From Anoxybacillus tepidamans PS2 (GTDB taxonomy: Bacteria > Bacillota > Bacilli > Bacillales > Anoxybacillaceae): a DNA stretch of 64,000 nt. Made by a program: the position numbers and the translations under genes. The notes under the pieces are model-generated. The model ran no database searches, was not told the DNA's origin, and worked only from the letters and a program-made list of their open reading frames with translations. Numbering within the stretch: the first letter of the stretch is position 1; each line of letters starts with the position of its first letter. Positions 18,692 to 28,556 of the stretch are shown piece by piece. Location: NCBI RefSeq assembly GCF_000620165.1, contig NZ_KK211085.1, positions 1 to 64,000 of the forward strand, written 5' to 3'.

Positions 18692-19682
18692 TTTTACTCT
18701 CCTCCTCTCTTTGATGCAAAAAACAGCGGACGCGATGGCCTGTGCCATCAAGATCGTACAGTTGTGGGGTCTCTTTTAAACATTGATCAAACGCATGCTC
18801 ACAGCGCGCCGCAAACCGGCATCCGTGCGTGATCGCCCCCGGTTTTGGAACGTTGCCCGGAATCGAATAAAGCCGCTCTTTTTTCTCGCGAATATCCGGT
18901 ACCGATTGAATTAAGCCAATTGTATAAGGATGTTTCGGTCTCCTAAAAATCGTGTGCACATCGCCTTCTTCGACAATTTTACCGGAATACATTACAACAA
19001 CGCGCTGACATACTTCAGCCACTACTCCTAGATCGTGGGTAATCATCATGATCGCTGTCCGGAAATTTTCGTTTAAATCTTTCATCAGCTTTAAAATTTG
19101 TGCCTGAATCGTCACATCTAGAGCAGTTGTTGGCTCATCGGCGATCAAAACAGCCGGTCGGCATGCCATCGCCATTGCAATCATGACTCTCTGCCTCATT
19201 CCTCCTGATAGTTGATGAGGATATTCATCAATGATGGCTTCAGCGCGTGGAAGGCCAACGAGTTTTAACATTTCGATCGCACGAAGGCGAGCTTCCTTCT
19301 TATTCAGGTCAGTATGTATGCGAATCGCTTCAATCAGTTGGTTGCCAATTGTAAACAGTGGATTTAAAGATGTCATCGGTTCTTGGAAAATCATCGCGAT
19401 TTCGTTGCCGCGAATCTCTTTCATTCGCTTTTCTGTCGCATGAACGAGATTTTCCCCTCTAAACAAAATTTCGCCGCCAACAACTTTGCCAATTCCCTTT
19501 GGCAATAGCCCCATAATCGAGAGCGATGTGACGCTTTTTCCGCATCCCGACTCTCCAACAACTCCTAAAATTTCGCCCTCATCTATGTAAAAATCGATAT
19601 CATCAACCGCAGGAATTTCTCCGTCATCCGTAAAAAAAGATGTTTTCAGTCCTTTCACTTCCAACACCCGTTGTTTGCTCAT
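18657..19682 (-). CDS. appD: Oligopeptide ABC importer ATPase AppD
   Basis: The 341-residue ATPase has Walker A GESGCGKSVTSLSI, signature LSGGMRQRVMIAMAM, Walker B IADEPTTALD and the oligo_HPY C-terminal domain with CRFAARCEHAFDQC. It pairs with AppF to power peptide uptake. As the first gene of the five-gene operon it carries the promoter region, within 19683-19950. Confidence 0.9.
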   Translation of the reverse strand: MSKQRVLEVKGLKTSFFTDDGEIPAVDDIDFYIDEGEILGVVGESGCGKSVTSLSIMGLLPKGIGKVVGGEILFRGENLVHATEKRMKEIRGNEIAMIFQEPMTSLNPLFTIGNQLIEAIRIHTDLNKKEARLRAIEMLKLVGLPRAEAIIDEYPHQLSGGMRQRVMIAMAMACRPAVLIADEPTTALDVTIQAQILKLMKDLNENFRTAIMMITHDLGVVAEVCQRVVVMYSGKIVEEGDVHTIFRRPKHPYTIGLIQSVPDIREKKERLYSIPGNVPKPGAITHGCRFAARCEHAFDQCLKETPQLYDLDGTGHRVRCFLHQREEESKSGRAVVAGEKS

Positions 19683-19956
19683 ATCGTCACTCCCCTGCTT
19701 AATTAAAAAAAGAATTGCAGTACAATTCTGACATTTGTACTTAAATTATGCCATGTATAGCAGGATAATACAATACTCAATATTAAAAAAAGTCCAAATT
19801 ATACAAATAAAGTGAATATAATTTTATTTGTATTAAAATTACCAAGATTTCGCTTAAAAATATGCCATACTTTACTTTTTTTAGATAACACAACTACTTT
19901 TCCCCTCTTTATTTCTTTAATATAAAAAAGCGATCAACATGTTCATACAAAAATAA

Positions 19957-19998
19957 AGCTGATTTATAGGGTTGGTGTCTAGCCCCTATAAATCAGCT
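19957..19998. repeat. Orphan 15-bp perfect hairpin
   Basis: AGCTGATTTATAGGG (19957-19971) is fully complementary to the 15 bases at 19984-19998, with a 12-base loop. Minus-strand reading would give a T-rich tail, so it could terminate transcription leftward. No gene ends near it on that strand: ntdP already has its own hairpin at 20087-20122. It may be a leftover end of a mobile element. Confidence 0.5.
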
Positions 19999-20019
19999 CT
20001 ATTGTTTACTATCATCCTC

Positions 20020-20080
20020 TTTAACATATCCACCGAGAAGTCTCCCACCTCTAAGCGAAGTGTAGGTGGGGAAGGTTCAT
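20020..20080 (+). repeat. Dispersed 61-bp hairpin element, copy B
   Basis: This is the best-preserved copy: TTTAACATATCCACCGAG at the left, the CCCACCT/AGGTGGG stem in the middle, and GAAGGTTCAT at the right. It lies between the orphan hairpin and the ntdP terminator. Same orientation as copy A. Confidence 0.65.
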
Positions 20081-20086
20081 AAGCAG

Positions 20087-20122
20087 AAAAACCTGTTGTT
20101 AAAGATACAAACAGGCTTTTTG
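20087..20122 (-). terminator. ntdP terminator
   Basis: On the minus strand GCCTGTT and AACAGGT form the stem, followed by a T run. It lies about 25 bases beyond the ntdP stop codon. Confidence 0.6.
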
Positions 20123-20145
20123 GTTATTTTCCATATCACCCCATG

Positions 20146-20700
20146 TTATTTTCGATAAAAAAGAAATTTGTCATACCAAGTATCAATAAAATCCGGCGCA
20201 AACGGTCCCTTTCTTTGATGAATCCAACTAATCAGCTTTTGCACGTTGTTTTTCAAAATTTGATCTACTACGCTTGGATAGTTCATCTCGAAACGATGAC
20301 GTTCGTATTCATCTTCATCCAAAATCACATACGTCATATTTGGAAAAACTTTTACATCTAGGTCATAGTCAATGTATTTAAGCGCTTCTTTGTCCCAGAC
20401 AAAAGGCGAACTTAAATTGCAATAATAGTAAATGCCGTCCTCACGAATCATTCCAATAATATTAAACCAATGCTTGGAATGAAAAAAACAAATTGCCGGC
20501 TCCCTTGTAGTCCATGTCCGCCCATCTGCCTCTGTTACCGTCGTACGATCATTAGCGGCAATAATATAATTCGGTGTTCCTTTTAGTACTACTGTTTCTT
20601 TCCAAATCCGATGAATAGAACCGTTATGTTTGTAGCTGTGAATTTGTATCGTTTGTCCGTCACGAGGATATTCTATCGTCATATTCTTCCCTACTTTCAT
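20146..20700 (-). CDS. ntdP: DUF402 nucleoside tri-/diphosphate phosphatase (YgaC/Ntdp type)
   Basis: The 184-residue DUF402 protein shows the conserved [19 protein letters not shown] segment and the C-terminal [11 protein letters not shown] and [10 protein letters not shown] motifs whose acidic residues bind metal in the family. Characterised staphylococcal members hydrolyse nucleoside tri- and diphosphates. ATG 20700 is chosen for family length, with an AGAAGAAGTG site. It overlaps nothing and follows ygaB as in B. subtilis. Confidence 0.85.
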   Translation of the reverse strand: MKVGKNMTIEYPRDGQTIQIHSYKHNGSIHRIWKETVVLKGTPNYIIAANDRTTVTEADGRTWTTREPAICFFHSKHWFNIIGMIREDGIYYYCNLSSPFVWDKEALKYIDYDLDVKVFPNMTYVILDEDEYERHRFEMNYPSVVDQILKNNVQKLISWIHQRKGPFAPDFIDTWYDKFLFYRK

Positions 20701-20768
20701 ATGGGCACTTCTTCTCTCTATTATAAATAATTCACAATATAATTGAAAACAAAAGAGCCACCAAATTG

Positions 20769-21032
20769 TTATGATGGCTCGCCTGCATGACAATATTGAC
20801 GGCGATATGACCGGATCACTTCCTCTGTTTGTTTTTCAAACATTTGCTGAATTTCCTTTAATTGCTCTTTCATCTGTTGGATTTCCTCCTGAACTGATTG
20901 CAGATTTGCTTCATTTTGCAATTCCATTAGTTCTTCTTCAAGAGCCTGACACCGTTCAATTTCTGATTGTAAAAATAAGAGCTGCTCCATCGTTTTTAAC
21001 TGCTCTCCTACCAAACGATCGAAAAGTTCCAT
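20769..21032 (-). CDS. ygaB: YgaB family coiled-coil protein
   Basis: The 87-residue protein is almost entirely alpha-helical heptad sequence (residues 15-70, rich in E, Q and L), ending in [12 protein letters not shown]. It has no catalytic motif. Size, sequence and position between sspE and ntdP/ygaC fit the YgaB family of Bacillus, whose function is unknown. ATG 21032 follows a GGAGG-type site. Confidence 0.8.
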   Translation of the reverse strand: MELFDRLVGEQLKTMEQLLFLQSEIERCQALEEELMELQNEANLQSVQEEIQQMKEQLKEIQQMFEKQTEEVIRSYRRQYCHAGEPS

Positions 21033-21149
21033 AGTCGTCTTCTCCCTTCCTCCTTTTCCTTAATGTAATACATTCGGGAACGGAGAAGTTTTTCCTTTGA
21101 CTATATATGTAGAGTGGTGATAACTTTTGTCGAGTAGATTATCGGCGCT

Positions 21150-21187
21150 GAAAAATAGGCACTCCCTTATCGAAAAAAGGAGTGCCC
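21150..21187 (-). terminator. sspE terminator
   Basis: GGCACTCC (21158-21165) pairs with GGAGTGCC (21179-21186). Minus-strand tail TATTTTTC. It lies directly after the ancestral end of the sspE frame at 21194. Confidence 0.8.
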
Positions 21188-21229
21188 GCATGGTTATCTG
21201 CTTTGATTTTGTGTTTGGCTTGCTGCGTT

Positions 21230-21406
21230 TTAATTTTTGCGAGATTCAGCTTGAGCATTTTGTTGTCTTACTTCTTGAGCATTTGTCTCAGCAGCAAATT
21301 CTGTGCCGAATTGCCCAGCTGCACCCGCTTGAGCAGCTTGAGCGTTTTGTTGTCTTACTTCTTGAATGTTTGTACCAGAAACACTTCTGTTCGGTTGTTT
21401 TGCCAT
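21230..21406 (-). CDS. sspE: Gamma-type small acid-soluble spore protein, C-terminally shortened
   Basis: The 58-residue protein has the gamma-SASP hallmarks: high Q, N and A, the FGTEFAAET motif and two copies of VRQQNAQA. It is an amino-acid store in the spore core. ATG 21406 follows GGAGGTGATAAC. The TAA at 21230-21232 appears to replace a CAA codon, because the same frame continues past it for 11 more SASP-like codons (NAASQTQNQSR) to a second TAA at 21194. Position between fabL and ygaB matches B. subtilis. Confidence 0.88.
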   Translation of the reverse strand: MAKQPNRSVSGTNIQEVRQQNAQAAQAGAAGQFGTEFAAETNAQEVRQQNAQAESRKN

Positions 21407-21465
21407 TGTTATCACCTCCACGACATTTAATGTGTCCAGAAGGTGATTTTTTATCCATAAAAAAT

Positions 21466-22254
<789 letters not shown>

Positions 22255-22284
22255 TCAAAACTATAAAAAAAGGAGGAACAGCCC

Positions 22285-22509
22285 ATGTATGTTGGTCGCG
22301 ATATGACAGAACTTTCGATGATTCCAAAATCAAAATGGAAAGATAGCGAACTCGCCTTTTTCCATCATTCATTCCAGCAAATTGCTCCCTATCTAAATGC
22401 CGAAGGGCAAACCATTCACCGCGAAATTATTGAAGAAATCGAAGCTCGTGGAGGCTTCAACCGAATGGAAGCAACGTACACGCAAGGCACAAAACCGTCA
22501 TACGATTAA
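22285..22509 (+). CDS. YfhS-like small conserved protein
   Basis: The 74-residue soluble protein begins [18 protein letters not shown]. It has no recognised domain. Placement between fabL and mutY and its length match B. subtilis yfhS, of unknown function. A strong AAAGGAGGAA site precedes the ATG. Its stop overlaps the mutY stop by 4 bases (converging genes). Confidence 0.72.
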   Translation: MYVGRDMTELSMIPKSKWKDSELAFFHHSFQQIAPYLNAEGQTIHREIIEEIEARGGFNRMEATYTQGTKPSYD

Positions 22510-23615
22510 ACAGGGCGGAAGCTATCCGCCGACTGTTTGTATTCATTCCAAATCCGTTGATGGGAAACCGGGAACGCATACTCATGAATTTCCTCCTCGC
22601 TAACGAGTTTCAAGCGTTCTGTTTCCGCAACATTGCTTTTAATCATGCCACGGTATACGACAATGTTCCAAACTAAATGAGAAAACTCATGTTCTAAAGC
22701 AGCAAATGCATGCTCAAGCTCCACATGAACTCCGTAAGCTTCTTTCAAAAAGGCTTCCAATTGCTCTTTCGGGTGTTTCGAAGAAATTTCACAGTTCGGA
22801 AACTCCCATAGGTTGGCCAGCAGTCCTTCACGATCCCGCTTATGAATAAGAATGCGCCCTTGCGAATCAACTACAACAGCTGCGGAGATCGCCACTTCTT
22901 TCATCTTTGTTTTTTTTGTTTTCACCGGAAGTTCTTCCTGTACCCCCTCCTGGAAAGCGCGGCAATGCTCCTGAACAGGACAAAGCAAACAAGCTGGTTT
23001 TCCCGGCACGCAAATTAATGCACCTAATTCCATTAAAGCTTGGTTAAAATAAGAAGGATTGTCATGAGAAATAATTGCTCGAACAATTTCTTCAAATATT
23101 TTTCTCGTTTTCGTTTTCGCAATATCCTCGCGTATTAGAAAAATTCGCGATAAAACGCGCATGACATTCCCGTCCACCGCCGGCTCTGGAATTCCGTATG
23201 CAATGCTTAGTACCGCTCCAGTCGTGTACGGCCCCACGCCTTTCAATTTTGAAAACTCCTCAGCGCGATCAGGCACTTTTCCGCCATATCGCTCCTTTAC
23301 TTCCTTTACTGCCGCATGCAAATTGCGGATACGCGAATAATATCCAAGCCCTTCCCAAGCTTTTAGCACTTTCTCTTCGTCTGCGTCAGCAAGCGATTCT
23401 AAAGTGGGAAACTGCTTTATAAACTGATGAAAGTACGGAATAACCGTATCAACTCTTGTTTGCTGCAACATAATTTCCGACACCCAAATTTTATAGGGAT
23501 CCTTATCTTTTCTCCACGGCAAATCGCGTTGCTCACGTTCAAACCAATCAATTAAATCACGCTGAAACAATTGAACCGCAAATCCTTCAATAAATGGTTG
23601 TATTTGTTCGTTCAC
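22506..23615 (-). CDS. mutY: A/G-specific adenine DNA glycosylase MutY
   Basis: The 369-residue base-excision enzyme removes adenine mispaired with 8-oxoguanine. It has the catalytic glutamate in [10 protein letters not shown], the helix-hairpin-helix [13 protein letters not shown], the catalytic aspartate in VDGNVMRV, the [4Fe-4S] cysteines in [17 protein letters not shown], and a C-terminal NUDIX-like 8-oxoG-recognition domain from about 230. Length and domains match the structurally characterised G. stearothermophilus enzyme. Confidence 0.95.
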   Translation of the reverse strand: MNEQIQPFIEGFAVQLFQRDLIDWFEREQRDLPWRKDKDPYKIWVSEIMLQQTRVDTVIPYFHQFIKQFPTLESLADADEEKVLKAWEGLGYYSRIRNLHAAVKEVKERYGGKVPDRAEEFSKLKGVGPYTTGAVLSIAYGIPEPAVDGNVMRVLSRIFLIREDIAKTKTRKIFEEIVRAIISHDNPSYFNQALMELGALICVPGKPACLLCPVQEHCRAFQEGVQEELPVKTKKTKMKEVAISAAVVVDSQGRILIHKRDREGLLANLWEFPNCEISSKHPKEQLEAFLKEAYGVHVELEHAFAALEHEFSHLVWNIVVYRGMIKSNVAETERLKLVSEEEIHEYAFPVSHQRIWNEYKQSADSFRPV

Positions 23616-23754
23616 GCTCGTTCCTCCAAGATGTTAAACTAATGATAGTATAGTCTATTTACGAAAAAATTCAATTATTTGATACATATCCAATCATCTT
23701 GAGAAAAGATGGATATACTACTATGAAGCAGAACAATACAAGGAGGCTTTGACG

Positions 23755-24735
23755 TTGGATACGGGAACACATATCGTTATGGGAGTGGCTTTAGGAAGTA
23801 TCGCCACCTTGGATCCTGCTATTGCTCACGATCCGACCTTGGCACAGGCCGTCTTTATCGGCACATTGGCTGGATCACAAGCACCTGATTTAGATACGAT
23901 TTTAAAATTAAAAAACAATGCTAAATATATTCGCAATCACCGCGGCATCACCCATTCCATCCCGGCATTATTCTTTTGGTCCCTTCTTATTACAGGAACA
24001 ATTGTTTATTTTTATCCTGAGATTAATGTCTTTCATCTGTGGCTATGGACTTTGCTTGCTGTATGTTTCCATGTATTCGTCGATGTCTTTAACGCATATG
24101 GAACTCAGGCTTTAAGACCGTTCAGTAAAAAATGGATTGCATTCGGTGTCATTAATACGTTTGATCCGATTATTTTCGCGCTCCATCTCGTAGGCATTGG
24201 CCTTTTATTTCTCGGTGCACATCCAGGCTATACATTTCTAGGCATTTATACGCTTTTAGCAGCGTATTATGTTATTCGCTTTCGGCAACAAGCAGCCATT
24301 AAAAGAGCCGTATCTCAACAAATTTCTCATGTCGAACAAATTATTACTGTGCCGACTCTCCGCTTCCGCGAATGGCACTTGGCTATTACAGCGAAAGACT
24401 ATTTCTACGTTGGACGTGCAAAAAACGGGAACATCCGTATTTTAGATACATTTGAAAGATGCCCTATCCCTTCCCATCCGGCGATCGAAGCTGCGAAAAA
24501 CGATGAAAATTTATCGGCGTTTTTATCGTTTTCTCCCGTTTATCGATGGGAAATCAACGAATACAGCGATCATTACGAAGTGCGATTTATTGATTTGCGC
24601 TACCGAAGCAAGGGTTACTATCCGTTTATCGCCGTCGTTCAACTTGATCTGAATTTTCATGTCGTAAGCTCATACACAGGCTGGATTTTCAGTGAAGGAA
24701 AACTGCGCAAAAAACTGGAATTAATTCCGAACTAA
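23755..24735 (+). CDS. yfhP: YfhP family membrane-bound metal-dependent hydrolase
   Basis: The 326-residue protein has the YdjM/LexA-binding-inner-membrane-hydrolase fold signature: His in DTGTHIVMG, AGSQAPDLDT, and HRGITHS, which together would bind a metal. Four transmembrane segments follow. The start is TTG 23755, 8 bases after AGGAGG. A TTG at 23749 is too close to the site. In B. subtilis yfhP lies in the same place beside mutY. The substrate is unknown. Confidence 0.83.
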   Translation: MDTGTHIVMGVALGSIATLDPAIAHDPTLAQAVFIGTLAGSQAPDLDTILKLKNNAKYIRNHRGITHSIPALFFWSLLITGTIVYFYPEINVFHLWLWTLLAVCFHVFVDVFNAYGTQALRPFSKKWIAFGVINTFDPIIFALHLVGIGLLFLGAHPGYTFLGIYTLLAAYYVIRFRQQAAIKRAVSQQISHVEQIITVPTLRFREWHLAITAKDYFYVGRAKNGNIRILDTFERCPIPSHPAIEAAKNDENLSAFLSFSPVYRWEINEYSDHYEVRFIDLRYRSKGYYPFIAVVQLDLNFHVVSSYTGWIFSEGKLRKKLELIPN

Positions 24736-24766
24736 ACAGCGGCTGGGCCCATGCCCAGCCGCTGTT
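24735..24766. terminator. Very strong terminator between yfhP and yfhJ
   Basis: AACAGCGGCTGGGC pairs perfectly with GCCCAGCCGCTGTT around a 4-base loop. It overlaps the ancestral stop codon of yfhJ (24765-24767) and begins just after the yfhP stop. Confidence 0.8.
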
Positions 24767-25039
24767 AATGCTTCAAATAGTCGTCTTGATTCAGTAAATG
24801 TTTGTATTTCGGATTGTTTGTCTTAAATTCGTGCAGATGTGCACCATATTGATCAATCCATTGACGCACCACTTTTTCTGTTAGTTCTTTCCCTTATAGG
24901 AGTATCCTGCGCGAGCGTATGTCGTTTCAAAATCTTCCCATAATAACTCCACCCACGTCCGCGCTTGCGCGTAAGCAAGTGAAGCGTTTTTTTCAAGTAA
25001 GTAGCTCGTTAAACGCTCAAAATATTCATCCATTTTCAT
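24765..25039 (-). pseudogene. yfhJ: yfhJ (WVELL protein) with single-base frameshift
   Basis: The frame from ATG 25039 (GGAGAG site) gives MKMDEYFERLTSYLLEKN and TWVELLWEDFE, the family signature, but stops at 24881 after 52 codons. One base on, the next frame continues with KELTEKVVRQWIDQYG to NQDDYLKH and a TAA at 24765, restoring the usual length of about 90 residues. The break is a missing base in the GGGAAAGAAC tract (about 24886-24893). It could be a true inactivation or a sequencing error in a short homopolymer. Confidence 0.82.
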
Positions 25040-25144
25040 CTTTTTCTCTCCTTGCATGCCAAGATTTAAACACATAACATCTTGAAAATTCACCATACTA
25101 AAAACGTGTTGGCAACCAACACATACGGACGACGAGGAGGAAAT

Positions 25145-25306
25145 ATGGCGATGCGGAATAAAGAACGCAACTTCCCTAACCAAAATAATAACAAATTTGA
25201 AGGCGAGCCGCGCGCCAAAGCAGAATATGCTTCCAAACGCGCGAACGGTACCATTAATACTCATCCACAAGAACGGATGAGCGCTTCCAATCAGCGAACA
25301 GAGTAA
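25145..25306 (+). CDS. sspK: Small acid-soluble spore protein K
   Basis: The 53-residue protein contains the SspK pattern [19 protein letters not shown], then AYASKRANG-like and THPQERM segments. It is a minor spore-core protein made late under the forespore sigma factor. ATG 25145 follows GAGGAGGAAAT; a second ATG two codons in is also possible. Divergent from yfhJ, as in B. subtilis. Confidence 0.88.
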   Translation: MAMRNKERNFPNQNNNKFEGEPRAKAEYASKRANGTINTHPQERMSASNQRTE

Positions 25307-25339
25307 CACCTTAAACTCGTCTCCATTAGGAGGTGTCGG

Positions 25340-25504
25340 ATGATGGGTCGCCATCCGCGAAAAAAGTTTTACGATAACCTTTATTCTAATCCATTTCAAC
25401 AGCCATGGGCGAATCCGAAGCATGCCCATTCACAAGTAAATGGGGAAACTCAGCAAACCCTTGACTTGATTATTCTAGAACGACAAACACGGAAGCAATC
25501 ATAA
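25340..25504 (+). CDS. YpzG-like small protein
   Basis: The 54-residue basic protein starts MMGRHPRKKFYDNLYSNPF and continues QQPWANPKHAHSQVNGETQQ, resembling the YpzG family of small Bacillaceae proteins found with sspK. An AGGAGGTG site 5 bases before the ATG supports translation. The function is unknown; a spore role is inferred from the neighbour. Confidence 0.68.
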   Translation: MMGRHPRKKFYDNLYSNPFQQPWANPKHAHSQVNGETQQTLDLIILERQTRKQS

Positions 25505-25509
25505 CGAAA

Positions 25510-25543
25510 AACAACCAGAGAACGAATCAGTTCTCTGGTTGTT
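25510..25543. terminator. Bidirectional terminator between YpzG-like gene and yfhH
   Basis: AACAACCAGAGAAC pairs perfectly with GTTCTCTGGTTGTT around GAATCA. The last two bases overlap the yfhH stop codon. The stem is nearly identical to that at 6127-6158. Confidence 0.8.
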
Positions 25544-25859
25544 ACGGTTTTATTAATAAGGAGATGGGCAATGCCTCTTCGCTTCCATCGCCGTTTAGTC
25601 GATATCCCCAAGCAAATACTCCGTTCAAATAACGAATTTTGAACAACGAACCGGGATCCCCTACAATTTCGTATATATCCCCTGGCCGAAAATCTTCTGG
25701 GTTCAACAAGTATGCTTTCGCCATTGCAATTTTACGTTCATATACTGCAAATTCATTCACCATTCCCATTTGTTCCGCTTTGCGTGCTTTCTCTGTTAAT
25801 GTTGCAATTTCTTGCTTCAATTCGTATTCAGTCATTTCACTATATCTTTTTTGCATCAT
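25542..25859 (-). CDS. yfhH: YfhH family protein (DUF1811)
   Basis: The 105-residue protein starts MMQKRYSEMTEYEL and has the conserved LNPEDFRPGDIYEIVGDPG core, a small SH3-like domain in solved family members. The N-terminal half is helical. It is a known neighbour of recX in Bacillus. Function unknown. Confidence 0.83.
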   Translation of the reverse strand: MMQKRYSEMTEYELKQEIATLTEKARKAEQMGMVNEFAVYERKIAMAKAYLLNPEDFRPGDIYEIVGDPGSLFKIRYLNGVFAWGYRLNGDGSEEALPISLLIKP

Positions 25860-25924
25860 TGTTTTATCCCCCTGCTTTATTATATTATAATCGTAAAAAA
25901 CTTCACGAAATGGAGAAAGATACG

Positions 25925-26593
25925 ATGGAAGCTATTGCTATTACCGGAGCTGGTACAGGACTTGGCAAAGAACTTGCCTTACAATACGCCCGCAAAGGAT
26001 ATGCGGTTATCTTAATAGGTAGAAGAAAACAGCCGCTGCTTGCTGTTAAGCAAGAAATTGAAAGCGCTGGCGGTCAAGCGTTTGTGCACACACTTGATAT
26101 TCGCTGTTACGAAGAAGTAGAGCGGGCTGTCGAAGAAATTGCGCAAAAATACCGTGTCACATGTCTAATAAACAACGCCGGCATCGGTCATTTCGGTCCG
26201 CTTTCTTCACTTTCGCGCAAACAGATTGATGAAATGATTGGGACCAACATCAACGGAACGATCTATATGACTAAAGCGTTCCTCCCGTACTTTCAGACTT
26301 TGCCGAAAGCAAAAATTATGAACATCATCTCTACGGCGGGATTGCGAGGAAAAATGAACGAATCCGTCTATGTCGCTACAAAATTTGCGATTCGCGGCTT
26401 TAGCGAAAGCCTCATTAAAGAGCTCGAACAAACTAACATTTCGGTCACGGCTGTATACATGGGAGGGATGGACACACCGTTTTGGGAAGGAACCAACCAT
26501 ATAAAAGATCGGTCCCGCCTCCGTTCCCCAAAACAAGTCGCCGAGTACATCATTGCAAATGAACACGGTCAAGCAGAAATGATCGTCGAATAG
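25925..26593 (+). CDS. Short-chain dehydrogenase/reductase
   Basis: The 222-residue SDR has the cofactor motif TGAGTGLGKELA, NNAG at about 83-86, the catalytic Ser in STAGLRG and YVATK. It lacks the C-terminal extension of fatty-acid reductases and resembles the YoxD/YqjQ group with unassigned substrates. ATG 25925 has GGAG nine bases upstream; ATG 25910 has no site. It sits between yfhH and recX. Confidence 0.82.
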   Translation: MEAIAITGAGTGLGKELALQYARKGYAVILIGRRKQPLLAVKQEIESAGGQAFVHTLDIRCYEEVERAVEEIAQKYRVTCLINNAGIGHFGPLSSLSRKQIDEMIGTNINGTIYMTKAFLPYFQTLPKAKIMNIISTAGLRGKMNESVYVATKFAIRGFSESLIKELEQTNISVTAVYMGGMDTPFWEGTNHIKDRSRLRSPKQVAEYIIANEHGQAEMIVE

Positions 26594-26604
26594 GGGGCAT
26601 TTCC

Positions 26605-27423
26605 CTATTCGTCTTTTAACATTTCCAATACTTTTTCAATTTTTTCAATAGAAAAGCCTTTGCGATAAAGCGATTGCTTCATTTTTTGTTCATACGTCCA
26701 ACGATCGTGTCCTTGATAGCGACGATGCGCTTTCCGTGCATGGTATTCTAAAGCTTCCCACTCTTTTTCCTCGTTTTCGATATGTTGATGATCGTTAAGC
26801 ACTTCATCAATGACAGAACGAGAAAAGCCTTTGCGCTGCAACAGCTGCTCCATATATTGCTTCCATTGATAAGCGGAACGCTTCGTGGTCTTTTTCTTCG
26901 TTTTTTCATACAACTTTGTTGCCGCTTCGAGTTGTTTATCGAATGTAAACATTTGCAGACTTTCTTCAATCATTTCTCCCGAGATTCCGAACTGCTCCAA
27001 TTCTTTACGAATTACATTTGGGCCCTTCAACGTCGTTTTCATCTGCGTGCGCACAAATGCAAAAGCAAACTCGCGGTCATCTATATATCGCTGTTTTCGC
27101 AATTTATGCAGCACATCGCGAACCACCGCTTCGCTTATTCCCTTTTTCTTTAAATAGTCGATCATTTCTTTTTCCGAACGCATTCGATAAGCAAGAAAAT
27201 ATAATGCAGCGTGGTACGCTTTTTTGACCTCATCAGCATATACTATTTCTTGCCATGTAAATTCGTCGATCTCCGTTCCTTTTTTTAAACGAAATTCGAT
27301 TAGCACATCTTGATCGACACTAAAAGAGACCGATTCTCCGTTTTCTTTTAGGGCAGAGATCATGAAACGTTCTGGATCGTCTTTATGTACAGCTACCTTC
27401 GTAATCAGCATCATCTTTAACAC
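26605..27423 (-). CDS. recX: Recombination regulator RecX
   Basis: The 272-residue protein carries the three-helix RecX repeats, with YFLAYRMRSEKEMIDYLKKK, RYIDDREFAFAFVRTQ and the C-terminal HRRYQGHDRWTYEQKMKQS. RecX proteins bind RecA filaments and modulate strand exchange. The length is typical of the long Bacillus form. Corresponds to yfhG in gene order. Confidence 0.92.
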   Translation of the reverse strand: MLKMMLITKVAVHKDDPERFMISALKENGESVSFSVDQDVLIEFRLKKGTEIDEFTWQEIVYADEVKKAYHAALYFLAYRMRSEKEMIDYLKKKGISEAVVRDVLHKLRKQRYIDDREFAFAFVRTQMKTTLKGPNVIRKELEQFGISGEMIEESLQMFTFDKQLEAATKLYEKTKKKTTKRSAYQWKQYMEQLLQRKGFSRSVIDEVLNDHQHIENEEKEWEALEYHARKAHRRYQGHDRWTYEQKMKQSLYRKGFSIEKIEKVLEMLKDE

Positions 27424-27510
27424 CTCACCATTATAATTATAATATCAAAAAAAGGAATAACCGAGCGATACAGCGAAAAAAGTAAGAAGGCATGAAAGAA
27501 GGTGAGTGCA

Positions 27511-28413
27511 TTGAAGATTGGAATTGCTGGAGGAACGGGGTTTATTGGCAAGGCAGTGACAGATTATTTACAAGATCAAGGGCACGAACTATACATTTTA
27601 ACAAGAACACCGCGAGCGTCTTTGCAACCAAGCGTCCACTACGTGCAGTGGCTTCAGGTACAAAGCGAGCCGGAAGCACAGCTCCCCCGTCTTGATGCTG
27701 TAATCAACTTGGCCGGTGAATCGATCAATAGCGGGCGATGGACAAAAAAACGCAAGCGACGCATTATCGAAAGCCGGCTGTCATCAACAAAAGAAATCAT
27801 CCGGATTATCCGACATTTACCTGAACCGCCAAAAGTTCTAATTAATGCGAGCGCCATTGGCATTTATGGAACCTCACTCACCGATGTGTTCACAGAAGAA
27901 TCGCTTCGTATAGGCGAAGATTTTCTCGCCCAAACAGTGAAGCAATGGGAAATGGAAGCGAAGCAAGCTGAAACGATGGGCATCCGTACCGTTTTTACGC
28001 GTTTTGGCATTGTTCTCGCTAAAAAAGAAGGGGCGCTACCTAAGATCATTGCTCCTTACAAATGGTGGATAGGCGGTACCATTGGATCGGGAAAGCAGTG
28101 GGTATCATGGATTCATATTAAAGATGCGGTTCGAGCGATTGAATATATTTTACAGAGTGATCATCTTTCGGGTCCGGTCAATCTTACAGCTCCTCACCCC
28201 GTTACAATGAAACAATTTGGCGAAACAGTCGCCTCCATTCTTCGGCGACCGTATTGGTTTCCTGCACCTAGTTTTGCGCTTCGGCTTCTTCTTGGGGAAA
28301 TGAGCCTTCTTGTATTAGAGGGACAGAAAGTTTTACCCCAAAAACTACAAGAATCTGGCTTTGCTTTCTCATTTCCTTCCCTTGAACAAGCGCTTCGCGA
28401 CATACTGCAATAA
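27511..28413 (+). CDS. yfhF: TIGR01777 family NAD-dependent epimerase-like protein
   Basis: The 300-residue SDR-fold protein has [10 protein letters not shown] at its start, NLAGESI at about 70, and a C-terminal DUF1731 domain ([17 protein letters not shown]). This is the SDR39U1/YfhF family. TTG 27511 is chosen because it follows the GAAGGTGAG site and begins at the normal family point; GTG 27502 lies inside the site. Biological substrate unknown. Confidence 0.87.
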   Translation: MKIGIAGGTGFIGKAVTDYLQDQGHELYILTRTPRASLQPSVHYVQWLQVQSEPEAQLPRLDAVINLAGESINSGRWTKKRKRRIIESRLSSTKEIIRIIRHLPEPPKVLINASAIGIYGTSLTDVFTEESLRIGEDFLAQTVKQWEMEAKQAETMGIRTVFTRFGIVLAKKEGALPKIIAPYKWWIGGTIGSGKQWVSWIHIKDAVRAIEYILQSDHLSGPVNLTAPHPVTMKQFGETVASILRRPYWFPAPSFALRLLLGEMSLLVLEGQKVLPQKLQESGFAFSFPSLEQALRDILQ

Positions 28414-28556
28414 TATGAACGTTTAGCTTAGATGTTTCTGTTCAGAACGTCCCCTATCTTCGCCGATCCAGCAAAAAATGTGGACTTAACAGGGAAATTT
28501 ATAAATGAATTTCACTGACATGATGACAACATTACTTTTGCAACAAGGAGTTCGCA

